Origin: Saxidomus purpurata
Taxonomy: Eukaryota; Mollusca; Bivalvia; Venerida; Veneridae
NCBI GenBank assembly: GCA_022818135.1
Contig: JAFMSR010000003.1
Coordinates: forward strand, 10,719,098-10,783,097
Direction: 5' to 3'
DNA: 64,000 nt
The notes below the pieces were generated by a model that worked only from the letters and a program-made list of their open reading frames with translations, had not been told where the DNA came from and did no database searches. The position numbers were made by a program, and so were the translations under genes. Positions 47,265-58,789 of this stretch are shown here, one piece after another; positions within the stretch are counted from its first letter, which is position 1; each line of letters starts with the position of its first letter.

Positions 47265-48075
47265 CAGTAATAGTGACCTTAATTCCACCTGGAAATAGTT
47301 TTATTTATTATTTCAAAATAATTTAGAATGTTTTTTCTTCTAGTTTATTAACAGTGACCTTGACGCCGCAAAAAGATATTTGTTAGAACAATTTTAGAAT
47401 TTAAAAACAATCTATTTTTAGTAACAGTGACCTTGACCTTAGTGATCCAGAATGCAATACCAAGCTTCCTCTCCACGCAAGCTACCTACAAATCGATTTT
47501 CGTTGTTATTCGTCACTCCTAACTCTAGTTATTGAGCGGAAACCATTTTTCTATCTTTAGTAACAGTGACCTTGACAGTGATCCTTGTGATCCCAAATGC
47601 AATTTCAAGCTTCTTCTCCGCGCAAGCTACCTACACACCAAGTTACATTGCAATTGGTCACTCGTAACTGAGTTCTTGCTACCTACAAACCGATTTTCAT
47701 TGTAATTCGTCACTCATAACTCTAGTTATTGAGCGGAAACCATTTTTCTTTCTTTAATAACAGTGACCTTGACATTGATCCTTGTGACCCAAATGCAATT
47801 TCGAGCTTCTTCTCCACGCGAGCTACCTACACATCAAGTTACATTGCAATTGGTCACTCGTAACTGAGATATTCAGCGGAAACCATTTTTGTTTTTAGTA
47901 ACAGTGACCTTGACCTTGAGCCTAGTGATCCTAAATGCAATCACAAGCTTCCTCTCCATGCAAGTTACCTACACACAAAGCAACATTGCAATTGGTCATG
48001 CTTAACTCGAGCTATTGAGCGGAAACCATTTTCCTTTTTTTAGTTACAGTGACCTTGACATTGAGCCTACTGATT
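47265..48075 (+). repeat. Tandem satellite, about 140-bp unit
   Basis: The landmark gtgaccttga recurs at 47354, 47427, 47566, 47763, 47904 and 48049. Between them run gattctaaatgcaattt-like text, tccacgcaagctacctacac, attgcaattggtcactcgta and attgagcggaaaccattttt. Regular spacing is 139-145 bp, with one long unit (197 bp, partial duplication) and two short ones. No ORF. Confidence 0.75.
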
Positions 48076-48095
48076 CTAAAAACAAACCTGGTTTA

Positions 48096-48205
48096 TAATC
48101 ATTATCACCATCACCATCAAAATCATCGTCATCGTCATTATCATCATCATCATCATTAGCTACATCATCATTGTCACACTATCAACATTTATCACCATAA
48201 CGATC
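48096..48205 (+). repeat. (CAT/ATC)n microsatellite
   Basis: ATC/CAT triplets (tcatcatcatcatcatta and similar) directly follow the 140-bp satellite, the same core-then-microsatellite order as in the pearl-like elements. Confidence 0.75.
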
Positions 48206-48965
48206 ATCACCTTCACCATCCTCAACAGTACCAATCTAACCTCATGACCTTTTGCTGGGTGACAGAATATACCCTAACCGACATCCGCTAAATGGACAAG
48301 GGATGTGCAAAAATCCTTATCAAGCGCATTAGTAACTGCAGAGTAATTGTTGAACTTGCAGAAGCACGGTCTGGAGACACCCACGTGATAAATTACCATT
48401 AATTTTCCACATTTGCAGTGGTATGAGTGTCCGTCGTAAAGAACTAAATTTGGCATAATAATAAATACACGAGAGCCTTTGGTCTGTGTTACTGTTCTAA
48501 CTTGAGATGGCCCCTCAATACATTGTTCAAATACAGAGTACGTTTACATTTACATGTACGTTTACAGTTACGCTGGCCAGGTCTAATAATTGTATAAGCA
48601 CATTCTGTTGTATAATTATGCACAGATTCAATTCATTGCAAATGAAAATCTGTGTTTGGATTAAATTTAAAAACAAAACATAACGGATCATATCTGACAG
48701 CAATTTGTAAGCATAACGCAGTATGTTATAGAAATGTACATTAGTTTGCATCATAGCAGCATAAGGTTTCTTTTGCCATTTCCTCACATAAATTGTCTGG
48801 GGAAGAAAATCACTAAGGTCAATACTAGCATATCAAGAACTAAAGGAAACTGAAAAAATGAACTTTTATTTACAACCAACTAATTGCCACAAATTTCAAC
48901 CACGTTAACCGTTGCAAAATGTTGAGTCAACGTTATTTTCTTAGAACAACCAACAATTGTGACAC

Positions 48966-49041
48966 ATCAGACTGCACGGATCTTTTAACCACATGGAGCG
49001 TGCAGACTCTCAATGTGGTTAAAAGATTCGTGCAGTCTGAT
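48966..49041. repeat. Hairpin with 29-bp arms
   Basis: The arms 48966-48994 and 49013-49041 are inverse copies with one mismatch (atcagactgcacgg... / ...cgtgcagtctgat), with an 18-base loop. Possibly a tiny MITE or half of a larger palindromic element. Confidence 0.75.
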
Positions 49042-49234
49042 CATCGTCTGCACTGCTTCGCTTATTGTATGTAAATCAGCAGCCAGGATAAGACAGAAAG
49101 CTCTGAGCTTGTTAAAATTGTCTCCTCAGTACAGGAATACGACTAAGGATGGGTGACCGCAAATCATTTATGCTAAAAGTTTGCTAGCAGTTTGTTCATG
49201 ACGACCATATTAAACAGGATGCCCACGTGCAACA

Positions 49235-49747
49235 TGTCGAGCCCGCCATATGTCAAAATGGCTAACTCCTTACAAAGTAGAGATGGGTCAAAATACACCT
49301 AAATATTGGATGTAACATGCATGTTGTACCACAGAAAAGTGGTCTCGATTTTTCTCTACGGCCAGTAATAAAAAAGTGACCTTGACCTTAGACCTGGGGA
49401 CCTGGTTCTTGCGCATGACACTGCGTCTCATGATGGTGAACATTTGTGCCAAGTTAAATTAAAATCCCTCCATGCATGAAAAAGATATGCTCCGGACAAA
49501 GTCATTCTTGAATTTGACCTTTAACCTCCAAGTGTGACCTTGACCTTAGACCTAGGGACCTTGTTCTTGCGCATGACACTGCGTCTCATGATGGTGAATA
49601 TTTGTGCCAAGTAACATCAAAATCCCTCCATGCATGAAAAAGATATGGTCCGGACAAAATCGGACGGACGCACGGACGGATGCACGCACATACACCGAAC
49701 CGCCAAAAGTGACAACTATATCGAGCTCACCGCAAGTGGGCTCGACA
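49235..49747 (+). mobile_element. Pearl-like element with 10-bp inverted ends
   Basis: tgtcgagccc (49235-49244) is exactly inverted at 49738-49747 (gggctcgaca). Two core units 158 bp apart share gtgaccttgaccttagacct, gcgcatgacactgcgtctca and ccctccatgcatgaaaaaga. A cggacggacgcacgg microsatellite (49668-49690) and an end hairpin (cgagctcac cgcaa gtgggctcg) follow. A complete, compact example of the family. Confidence 0.75.
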
Positions 49748-50339
49748 AAAAAATCAATGTAGATCACTCTACTAGGGAACAAAAATAGAATAAATAACAA
49801 GTACTCTAGTACTCTAGTACATAAAATGCCCTATTACGATTCTTACACGACTAGATGTACACATGTATTATAGTAGTGGAAATTTATTGTACTTGAAGTT
49901 TATTAAAATTTATGAATAGGTGTTATTAGATTTGGTTTATGTTAAGTGGGACAAACTGATTTGTATGAATTACAAGAGAAAGTAATTTAATTATGAGAAG
50001 TATTATTTATATGTAACTGAGTCACTGAATGTAGATAATAATCTAAACTCACATTGGTCTACTCTCACTTGTGGGCATTTAATCAGAATTTGTAGTACAT
50101 TGTTTACTATTAATCGAGTAATATTTCAATTACAACTTCATTTTACAAATAAAGGTTATGTAAGGTTTAAAAGATGGCAAAGTACATTTAGAAATTAAGC
50201 TTGATAAGGGTATATGGTCATATGGTATATGTCATCTCCCGCCAAGTGCTCTTTATATGACCAAGTCATTTGAGGTGAGAGGAATGGATATGGTGTAGTT
50301 TCTAATTTAATAAAATATTAGTAATTGGTTGGGTATAAT

Positions 50340-51640
50340 TAGGCAAGGTAGAGGTATGGTTCTTGGGCATGTACTTCCCATCATTGTGCTCTATCACTGT
50401 ACATTGTATGATGTTTCAAGTACTTCATTTCAGTACTTCTGAAGTTATGCTACGGAGAAGATTATTGCTCTGTCCAAGATAAATCAATAAAGGGAGACAA
50501 TTAAAACAAAACACACAGATGTATTGTCCTTGGGCACTGCACTTTCCCTGAGTGTCCTCTCTCATTATTTGCAATTTGAATGGATTTCCTTCAGTACTTT
50601 TCGAGATATGCTCAAAAAAAGAAAATGTTATAAAGGGGGGATAATTAAAAAAATAGGCAAGGTGCATTTAAGAATCTTGGGTACTGCACTTTCTTCTATT
50701 GTGCTCTATAACTGTATAAAGTTTCCAGTAATACCCTTCAGTACTTTTGGAGTTATGCTCCGGACAAGATAAATCAAGAAAATGCAACAAAGGGAAGTAA
50801 TTAAAAAAGTAGGCAAAATAGAGTTATGGTTTTTCGGGCACTGCACTTTCCTTCATTGTGCTCTATCAGTGTATTTTTTTTAATTTCAAGTAATTCCCTT
50901 CAGTACTTTTTGAGTTATGCTCTGGACAAGAAAAATCAAGAAAATGGAACAAAGGGGAGTAATTCAAAAATTAGACAAGGTACAGTTAAGATTCATTGGC
51001 ACTGCACTTTCCCTCATTATTCTCAATAACTATATAAAATTGCAAGTAATACCCTTCAGTACTTTTGGAGTTATGCTCCGGACAAGATAAATCAAGAAAA
51101 TGCAACAAAGGGAAGTAATTCAAAAAGTAGGCAAAATAGAGTTATGGTTTTTAGACACTGTACTTTTCCTCATTGTGCTCTATCACTGTATTAAGTTTCA
51201 AGTAATTCCCTTCAGTACTTTCAGAGTTATGCTCCGGACAAGATAAATCAAGAAAATGTAACAAAGGGAAGTAATTCAAAAATTAAGCAATATAGAGTTA
51301 TGGTTCTTAGGTACTGCACTTTCCCTCATTGTGCTCTATCACTGTATTAAGATTCACGTAATTCCCTTCGGTATATTTGGAGTTATGCTCCGGACAAGAA
51401 AAATCAAGAACATGTAACAAAGGGAAATAATTTTAAAAAATGGCAAGGTAGAGTTATGGTTCTTGAGCAATACACTACCTCTTAATGTCCTCTGTCTGTG
51501 TGTAAAGTTTCATGTAATTCCCTTCAGTACTTTTGTAGTTATGCTCTGGACAATAGTGTGACGGACGGACGAATGGACGGACGCACGGACGAAGCCCGTT
51601 ACTATATCCCCTCCGCCAAGGCGGGTGGGGGGGGGGTAAT
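50340..51640 (+). mobile_element. Pearl-like element with eight 156-161-bp core repeats
   Basis: The landmark (g/t)a(g/a)ttatgctc recurs at about 50442, 50610, 50751, 50912, 51068, 51225, 51381 and 51537. The later units are 156-157 bp and very alike (tccggacaagataaatcaag, aaagggaagtaattcaaaaa, gtgctctatcactgtattaa, attcccttcagtacttt). A gacggacg microsatellite (51559-51590) and a terminal hairpin (cccctccgcc aa ggcgggtgggg, 51608-51632) follow. The left end was not found. Short open frames here (for example 50524-50772) are repeat artefacts. Confidence 0.75.
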
Positions 51641-52499
51641 AAAGCACTTAAGTATTGGTTATAAAGTATTTCAAGGGTTTACGTGTTGTCTGCATTCTAC
51701 GAGTTCATTTACGGGTATTTGCGGTTTAAGAAACAATGAATCCAGATACAACATTTTGATTGTTTACGAAGAGTCCCTTTGTTTCTTTCCTAGGCATTGT
51801 GCAAAGCATAGATAAACGGACTTATATCCTTTTCCCTGGGGGTAGAACAATACTTACGGGAAACACTATGAACCAGTTCTGACATTTTCGGCCCCATGCA
51901 TGTAAGTAACAGCAGCGCCATCTTACGCCCGTCTATCTTTTTTTTCAATAAGCGTTTTTGCCAGACCGTCCCAATTAATGAACTTCTTGATGATGTGTAA
52001 ATAATAAACGTCTGTCTTACACAGTTGGTACGTATAGAAAACGGGTTCAAAACTAGAGCCAAATGTTAGTTTGCGTACAAAAAGGGGCATACATTTGTCA
52101 AATTCCCTTGACCCAAAGATCTTTGGTACATCACACATCGTTATCATAAGTAAAATATTTGAAAGAAGAAATATTGATAAATGGCAAAGAATTAACCAAA
52201 GTTAAAGTTCCAATGCCTCTTAAGATGTCAAATAACTTAAAGTTTTTATTTTACTAATAAAAAAAAACCTTACGGCGAAATTAACCTTTATTTGATCAAA
52301 ATACATTGTACATGTATATTCGTAAGTAACTGTTGGAATTGAAAATATAGGCTATGAATAAATTGTAGTATTTTGTTCAATGAAAAAAACTGTCTTTAAA
52401 CATATAACTGATAAACTATGTAATAAAAGTAAAATATAAGTATTATTATATTTATAAAATCATCTTTTATTAATAAGTTTCTACAGAGGTACCGGACTT

Positions 52500-52900
52500 T
52501 TAACTTTTAGTTACAAAATTATTATACAAATAGGGGCATTACTACGCAAAAATATATTGCCTCCTTAGTGCAAAAAGGTGCCAATTAACATTTTATCCAA
52601 AAATGACTTTTTGGCATATAAATGCAGTTACATGATATCTACATGTGATATAGAAATATAAATTGCATACCTATACATTATACCCGAATTATCAGAAACC
52701 CAAAAGTACTGAGTGATAAACCATAAAAAATTTGGTGGAAAAGGGTACCATATGCAAGTCATTCAGTCGAAAAAGGTACTATTTGACATATGGCACTTTT
52801 TTGCACTGAATAATATGTTGTATTTTTGTTTGCACGAAAGTGCCTTATGACAAACGGTACCTTTTGTTCTGAAGTTAAAACATGTACCTTGATTTGAATT
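52500..52900. repeat. GGTACC/catatgg-rich dispersed repeat, copy 1
   Basis: Phrases such as aaaaaggtgcc, gggtaccatatg, gacatatggcactttttt and acggtaccttttgtt recur in 57838-58060. Diverged and without coding capacity. Confidence 0.4.
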
Positions 52901-53008
52901 GCTTTCCTGGCACCTTTGATAAATATTGCATGGGCAGGATACATATCCCAGCTGCTTCAGGAGTGCTGATAAGGTGTATAAGTTCTTCATTTGTTTTGTT
53001 CATTATCT

Positions 53009-55426
53009 CAGGGTGCGCGTACCACGTGACTTTTTTTGGTAAGAAGGGACACAGAACAATGGCGGATTTCGTCGATTCGGGTAATATTTTTCGTTATAAC
53101 TATCTTTTCACGTGTGGAAATAAACACAAAAACGAAGGAGAGCCGTCTCATGTGGAAAACAAATAACCGGTTACAAGTTTGGTGTCTAAAAATGGCCTTA
53201 ATTGCTTTAAAAGTGCAACCGCGCAGTTGGTGAATACAAACAGATGTTGGTAAGAAGGGGTTCAGGTCTTCAAAATCATCAAAATGATCAACTTTAAATT
53301 TACACAAACTGGCCGCTTTGCAAACGTCAGATGCCAGCTCATGGTCAACTTAGATTTCAACCAATACCATCACGAAAACAGGTTATTCCGTGCAACCGCG
53401 CAGTTGGTGAATACAAACAGATGTTGGTAAGAAGGGGTTCAGGTCTTCAAAATCATCAAAATGATCAACTTTAAATTTACACAAAATGGCCGCTTTGCAA
53501 ACGTCAGATGCCAGCTCATGGTCAACTTAGATTTCAACCAAAACCATCACGAAAACAGGTTATTCCGTTGTGATACGACTCGAAGGCTGAATATGCTAAG
53601 CCAGGTTTCTGTTTTAAAATTGCTAATCAGGGGTTCGATTATTAGTTTTCTTGTGTTTTTTATGGCGTAACAAAGAAAGCTAAAGGAGATTTGAATACAA
53701 AATTGATTCACTACTGATAAATGAAGAGAATATTATTAACCAGTTGTAAGTTTTCAAATTTAATCATGGAAAATAGACTTTGACACATGCTGACATCGCA
53801 AAGAGGCAGCGACATTGAGTATTTAGAATACAAAAAAATTGAGCCATGTACGCAAAGCTATGAATAGTAACGCGAGAAAATTAATTAAATTTAAAGACAG
53901 AATTTTTACACAATCGGGCCTTCGGAGACATGAAGTTTAATATGTACACATACTCAGATATATAATGGAGCAAATGAAGATAAAGAGATGGTAGATATAT
54001 ATTCCAGGAATGTTTCTGAACGCATTGCAAAACAATTAAAGGAAGCTATTGAGAACATGCTATATAAAACTTAAATATTCCTTCGATATCACCAAAGATC
54101 CAAAGAGCAATTGGCCAAAGGTGTGGCTTTTTTCAAAATTGCTAATTACTATTGTTACTCTTTCAAGTGAATGAAGTTCAATCGTCACAATATTCAAAAT
54201 GTAAAAGAGCCTGATTAGGTACTGTAGTTCAACTTGATAATTTTGATGTATGCATTCGTGTACATTCGCTTGTTCTGATATTAAAATCATCAAATGACAT
54301 CATCTGTTCAGCATGGAACAAATAGTTTCTAAGTGAGTCAAGTACACCCGACCACAAAACATGACGTGGTCCTTAACTTACTTTGGATAGTTTTACAGCT
54401 TAAAGAGACTAGTTATAATTGTATCAATTGTATTTTAGAAAAGGTGTCAGCATACAACATGAAACTGCGTACATTAGCCTCCGTCTTGTACCCGAGACAA
54501 TACTAATTTTACTTGGCGTAATAAATTAACTATCAAATCTCACATCCAATTAATAGTATTGAATAATTTTTCCCTGACACGATTTTCGGCAACAATAACA
54601 TGCACACTGATTTGAGTACCTTGTCCGTATGTGATGTGTAAGACTACTCTTCCACTCTAAAGACGATCGCTACAGTTTCATCATTATTTCAAGCAATGAG
54701 AATTTTATGAATTTTATTTCCAACATTTTTAACACACGGACATGTCTTTAAAGGCTATAAAAGATTTAAAAAAACCATATTATTCGAAGCAGTGAGGATA
54801 GTCCTTCCTTTATACGGACGTATGTTATGATATCAATTCTACATTATTAAAACATTGTTAGCATGTATTTGCCATGATTAAATTAGAAAACAATAAGTAG
54901 TCGCTTTATTTACCAGTAATACATTAGGAAGTGTTTTAAGAATGTCCTGCGAATCAATTTTGCATTCAAATACAAAGATCGAACCCCTGATTAGCAATTT
55001 TAAAACAGAACCCCGGCTTAGCAAATTTATTTATTGAGCCGTTTCACAACGGAATAACCTATTTTCGTGATGGTTTTGGTTGAAATCTAAGTTGACCATA
55101 CTCTCGCATCTAACGGCAAAGTGGTCATTTTGTATATATTTAAAGTTGATTATTTGACGATTTTGAAGACCTGAACCCCTTCTTACCAACATCTGTTTGT
55201 ATTCACCAACTGCGCGGTTGCACTTTTAAAGAATATAAGGTCATTTACAGACACTAAACTTGAAACCGGGGATTTGTTTTCCAAGTAAGACGGCTCTCGT
55301 GTGCCTTTTTGTTTATTTCCTTAGATGAATAGAAAGTTACGAAGAAAAATGTTACCCGAATCGACGAAATCCGCCATTGTTCTGTGCCCCTTCTTACCAA
55401 AAAGGTCACGTGGTATGCGCACCCTG
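53009..55426. mobile_element. Foldback DNA element with long terminal inverted repeats
   Basis: The ends are cagggtgcgcgtaccacgtg (53009) and cacgtggtatgcgcaccctg (to 55426). The 4-bp atct occurs immediately outside each end (53005-53008, 55427-55430), a likely target-site duplication. The inverted repeats run about 470 bp on the right (54955-55426). On the left they run about 700 bp (53009-53715), because a 177-bp block is duplicated there and some sequence is inserted. The interior (53720-54950) has no transposase, so the element is non-autonomous. The superfamily is not assigned; CAGGG ends with 4-bp duplication are not enough to decide. Confidence 0.8.
53213..53566 (+). repeat. 177-bp tandem duplication within the left arm
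   Basis: Units 53213-53389 and 53390-53566 differ at very few positions (for example aaactggcc/aaaatggcc and caataccat/caaaaccat). The corresponding right-arm segment (about 55050-55220) is single. Confidence 0.85.
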
Positions 55427-55739
55427 ATCTTAATAAAGTAATATTATAATGAGAGCTTTGTCTCTGTAGGTGTTAATGTGCTGATTAAACACAGACATTC
55501 TCAGTGTGTAGTATTATAACTGCTGGGAATGCAACACTTTCAATCAGATTGGTTAGAAACTAAAATAATGGCTGTATAATTATGATACACTAATATACTC
55601 GCAATAGTATTATCAAAACTACTATAACTTTCATCCACAAAACATAAAGTAACAGTAAGTACAACCTGCTTATCAGTTTATACTGATGAAACCTTTCAAT
55701 TTTATAATGAAAGTTTATTAGTTTCTTACATGAGCACAT

Positions 55740-55849
55740 GGTTCAGATGGAAATATCCGTCACTGAGGGTAACTGTTTTGGCGTGAACGAGGCTCTGCCG
55801 AGTTCCCGCGAAACAGTTACCCGAAGTGACGGATATTTAAATCTGAGCC
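55740..55849. repeat. MITE-like hairpin
   Basis: aaatatccgtcactgagggt and aactgttttggcg (55751-55783) are mirrored by cgcgaaacagttaccc and gaagtgacggatattt (55807-55838). The outer bases ggttcagat/atctgagcc extend the pairing. Arms are about 40 bp. Confidence 0.7.
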
Positions 55850-56389
55850 AAGTATCTCATGGTAGAAATTTTTTCTTGCATACCGTCTTGCACTTTAAAA
55901 TAGATATTGAAATACAAACTTATGGAAATGATGCATTTTTATATAAAAACAAACGTTATTCAGATGCTGTGTTTGGGAAAGTGACGTCACATTGTTTATA
56001 ACGTTACGTCACAAGTAATTCACGTGAGTCGTCTTACATGGGGGGAGGGGTGTAAGATGAGATTTTCCAGCACTGGTAAAAACTGCAGATATCCCCATCT
56101 GGTATGCAAGAAAATTATTTATGAAACCTAATACTATTGATACCAATTAAAAAATTGTTATACATGTAGTTATACTATAGACCCAGTATGTACATGTATT
56201 AATGTAATGTATCAATAATCATCGTGTTTGACATTTTTTCATTAATATAATTTAATGTACAGACAGCCTTTTGTTCATATATTAGTACATACTACTCTAA
56301 AACTGCAAATGTTAGTGTGATCATGTATATCTACATGTATTAGTAATAATCTACAATGCAGTGCAAATGACATACAGCTGCTAATACAT

Positions 56390-56705
56390 CACAAGATGGG
56401 GCAGATATCATCATAGAAAGGGCCGATATCACACAACACGGGGCCAATTCCACACAATAGAGTGCATAACAAACAGGACGGGGCCAATATCACAAAACAC
56501 AACAATACACACAATGGGTTCGCTACCACACAAATTGGGGCGGGTATCATACAAAACGGAGTCAGTTCAACACAAGATGGGACCGATACCACTAAGGATT
56601 GGGCCAATATCACACAACATGGGACTAGTATCGCACAAAAGGTGGTTGACACACTAGAGAATGGGACCGATATCAATCAACATAGCGTCAGCACCACACC
56701 AAATC
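56390..56705 (+). repeat. Degenerate minisatellite, about 21-bp period
   Basis: Units of the type gggaccgatatcacacaaca vary in length around 20-22 bp, about 15 copies. The period near 21 keeps frames open on both strands (56389-56676 minus, 56462-56743 plus), giving peptide repeats such as DGTDTTKDWANITQHGTSIA. No start context, splice sites or domain; I treat it as non-coding. Confidence 0.65.
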
Positions 56706-56759
56706 TTAATATTCTACTACGGGGCATCGGGATAATTGGCTGAAAATAAAGTGGATCCA

Positions 56760-57830
56760 GATAAGAAAGGACACTCCACGATCAGTTTTCGTAATTTACA
56801 CGTTTAACAATGACGAATTCAAATAAATTCAAGTTCAAGCACCAGCAACAAGGAAACAGCGAAACTCTAACAAACGGGCACAGAATAACTCTGACTTGAG
56901 CATGTGTTACCTATCCAAACTGCCCATATCATTGAGAAAGATGGATGACCTGATCAATTTATGTAACAAGGACATTATTCCAGACGTGTACAAGGCTTAT
57001 AACAAATCATTGCCCGCGACTGAGTCAGAAGACAAGGACACGGACATTGAGTGAACAGGGTATCATTACCAGTGCAAGTACACTGGATGAACAAGGGCAC
57101 AAATACACTAAACAGAAGTGCTAAGTACTCTGATAATACATGGAAATTCCTATAGAAGTTATGCGAGTATGCACTTAAAAAATATACCGAGCTTCTTGCA
57201 CACTTTTAAGATTTAAAAAATATTAAGTAATGTAATTCAAGAAAAAAAAACCACAGTTTTATTGATTGTTAAAGATATAATACATATGAAAGGGGGGTAA
57301 TTTAAAATTATTGGATTTAAAAATCCGCTTTGTTATGAAGTGTTATACTCAGATGTAATTTTACCTGTTTTCTATAATCAATTCTTTCACTAAGAAAGCT
57401 TGTTTTTTGCAAATACTGAGTTACTCACCTTGAACTACGTTAAAACAACATCAAATATGTGATTTTTATTCTTTATCAAAATGGTAATCTAAAATAGTGT
57501 CCTAAGCCTTTTTTGTGTTTACTTCCAGTGGCACAATGAAACTTGAGTACTTAGCTTTTTTGTTAAAGTTTTTTTTTTTTTTCATGTATAATTCAACATT
57601 CAAGTAGTGATTACATGTATGTATTCAATAAACCATTTTCAAATTCTCTTAACTGATGAATTCAAAAAAAATTAATTTTGACATTAAACCTTCTTTAGTT
57701 ATGCAACTATTTGTAAACTTCTAAAATCACGAAATATCTTCTCCATAATTATAAGCTGAGTCGCCTTCTAATTTGTTACGGACAAATTGTACTATAGTAT
57801 TATATTGAGCCTTTGTATATATATGTAAAT
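56760..57830. other. No gene recognised
   Basis: Between the minisatellite and the GGTACC repeat. AT-rich with homopolymer runs. 56880-57060 is somewhat less AT-rich and includes a short frame reading like acidic residues (TESEDKDTDIE), but no start, splice sites or family can be supported. Confidence 0.35.
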
Positions 57831-57837
57831 AAATTTA

Positions 57838-58060
57838 GGGTAAAAAGGTACAACATTGTCACATGGTAAATTTTGTAATTTCTATTATGTAAATGCATTT
57901 AGGGCAAAAAGGCACCAAATGGCATATGGCACTTTCTTGCATTCATAACTTAAGAAAAATGTTTGAAGTTAAAGGTACCATTATGTCATATGGTACATGT
58001 ACCTTTTTCCATGTTTAAATCAAGAAATTGTTTAATGCTAAAAGTACCATAACACAAAAT
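57838..58060. repeat. GGTACC/catatgg-rich dispersed repeat, copy 2
   Basis: Contains gggtaaaaaggtacaac, aaaaaggcaccaaatggcat, atggcactttcttgcatt and ggtaccattatgtcatatgg, paralleling 52500-52900. Confidence 0.4.
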
Positions 58061-58789
58061 TAATTAGATATCATAGTTAATTAAAAAAAAAAACATGTCA
58101 CACTTCAGTCTTTGGTATATAAAATTACACAATATCTACAACCATGTAAGATCTTATTGCAATATATTCATTTTCCGATAAATACATGTACTAGCAAGTA
58201 GAACCTTTAAATGCGATTTCTGCTTCTTGGCACATTATTGTACTGAGGGGGCGATATGTGATTTGCTGCAATTGTTTGTCTTACCATGAGTAAGAGGTAT
58301 GTCAAGTGTTAAGTCGATACGTTTGTCGGTATTGAAGTTATTAGTATTTATAACAAGTCTTTGATCAACGCCAAAGCTGGGGCGAGTACAACAGCCTTCC
58401 TCATTCCCCGAACAGTCGGGTTAAAAATGTAATAACAAATGTATAATATTTTGCATGATCGTTATATGGACATGTTTGTGCCCGGGGATTATTTTTAGTA
58501 ACATTGTCTCTTACATGTTTCTACAACTTTCATATGAGTTGTAAATACTCGAATACGCATAAGATCGGTAATGAAATTGGTCATTGACTAGTTTTCAGTG
58601 TACTGGAAACTTGAAATCGATATTTTAAAGATTTCGTTGCAGGATACTTAGAGACCCCTTATCAATTCATTCTCTAAACTAGAGATTATCTTTCACGAAA
58701 ACAAACCCACATGTCTCCTATTAGTCAGCATTATTCAGTAGAATTGAAACTGCATATCACTGAACAATAGCAATCTGATGATATACATA

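Noticed and set aside
48096..48205. Regularly spaced short repeats (CRISPR-like)
   Set aside because: Simple ATC/CAT triplet microsatellite, no spacers, eukaryotic context.
48274..48456. Minus-strand frame with HSYHCKCGKL
   Set aside because: Cysteine-containing, but no donor of matching phase, and it lies next to satellite sequence.
50524..51029. Several plus-strand frames in tandem
   Set aside because: Recurring frames produced by the 156-bp satellite units.
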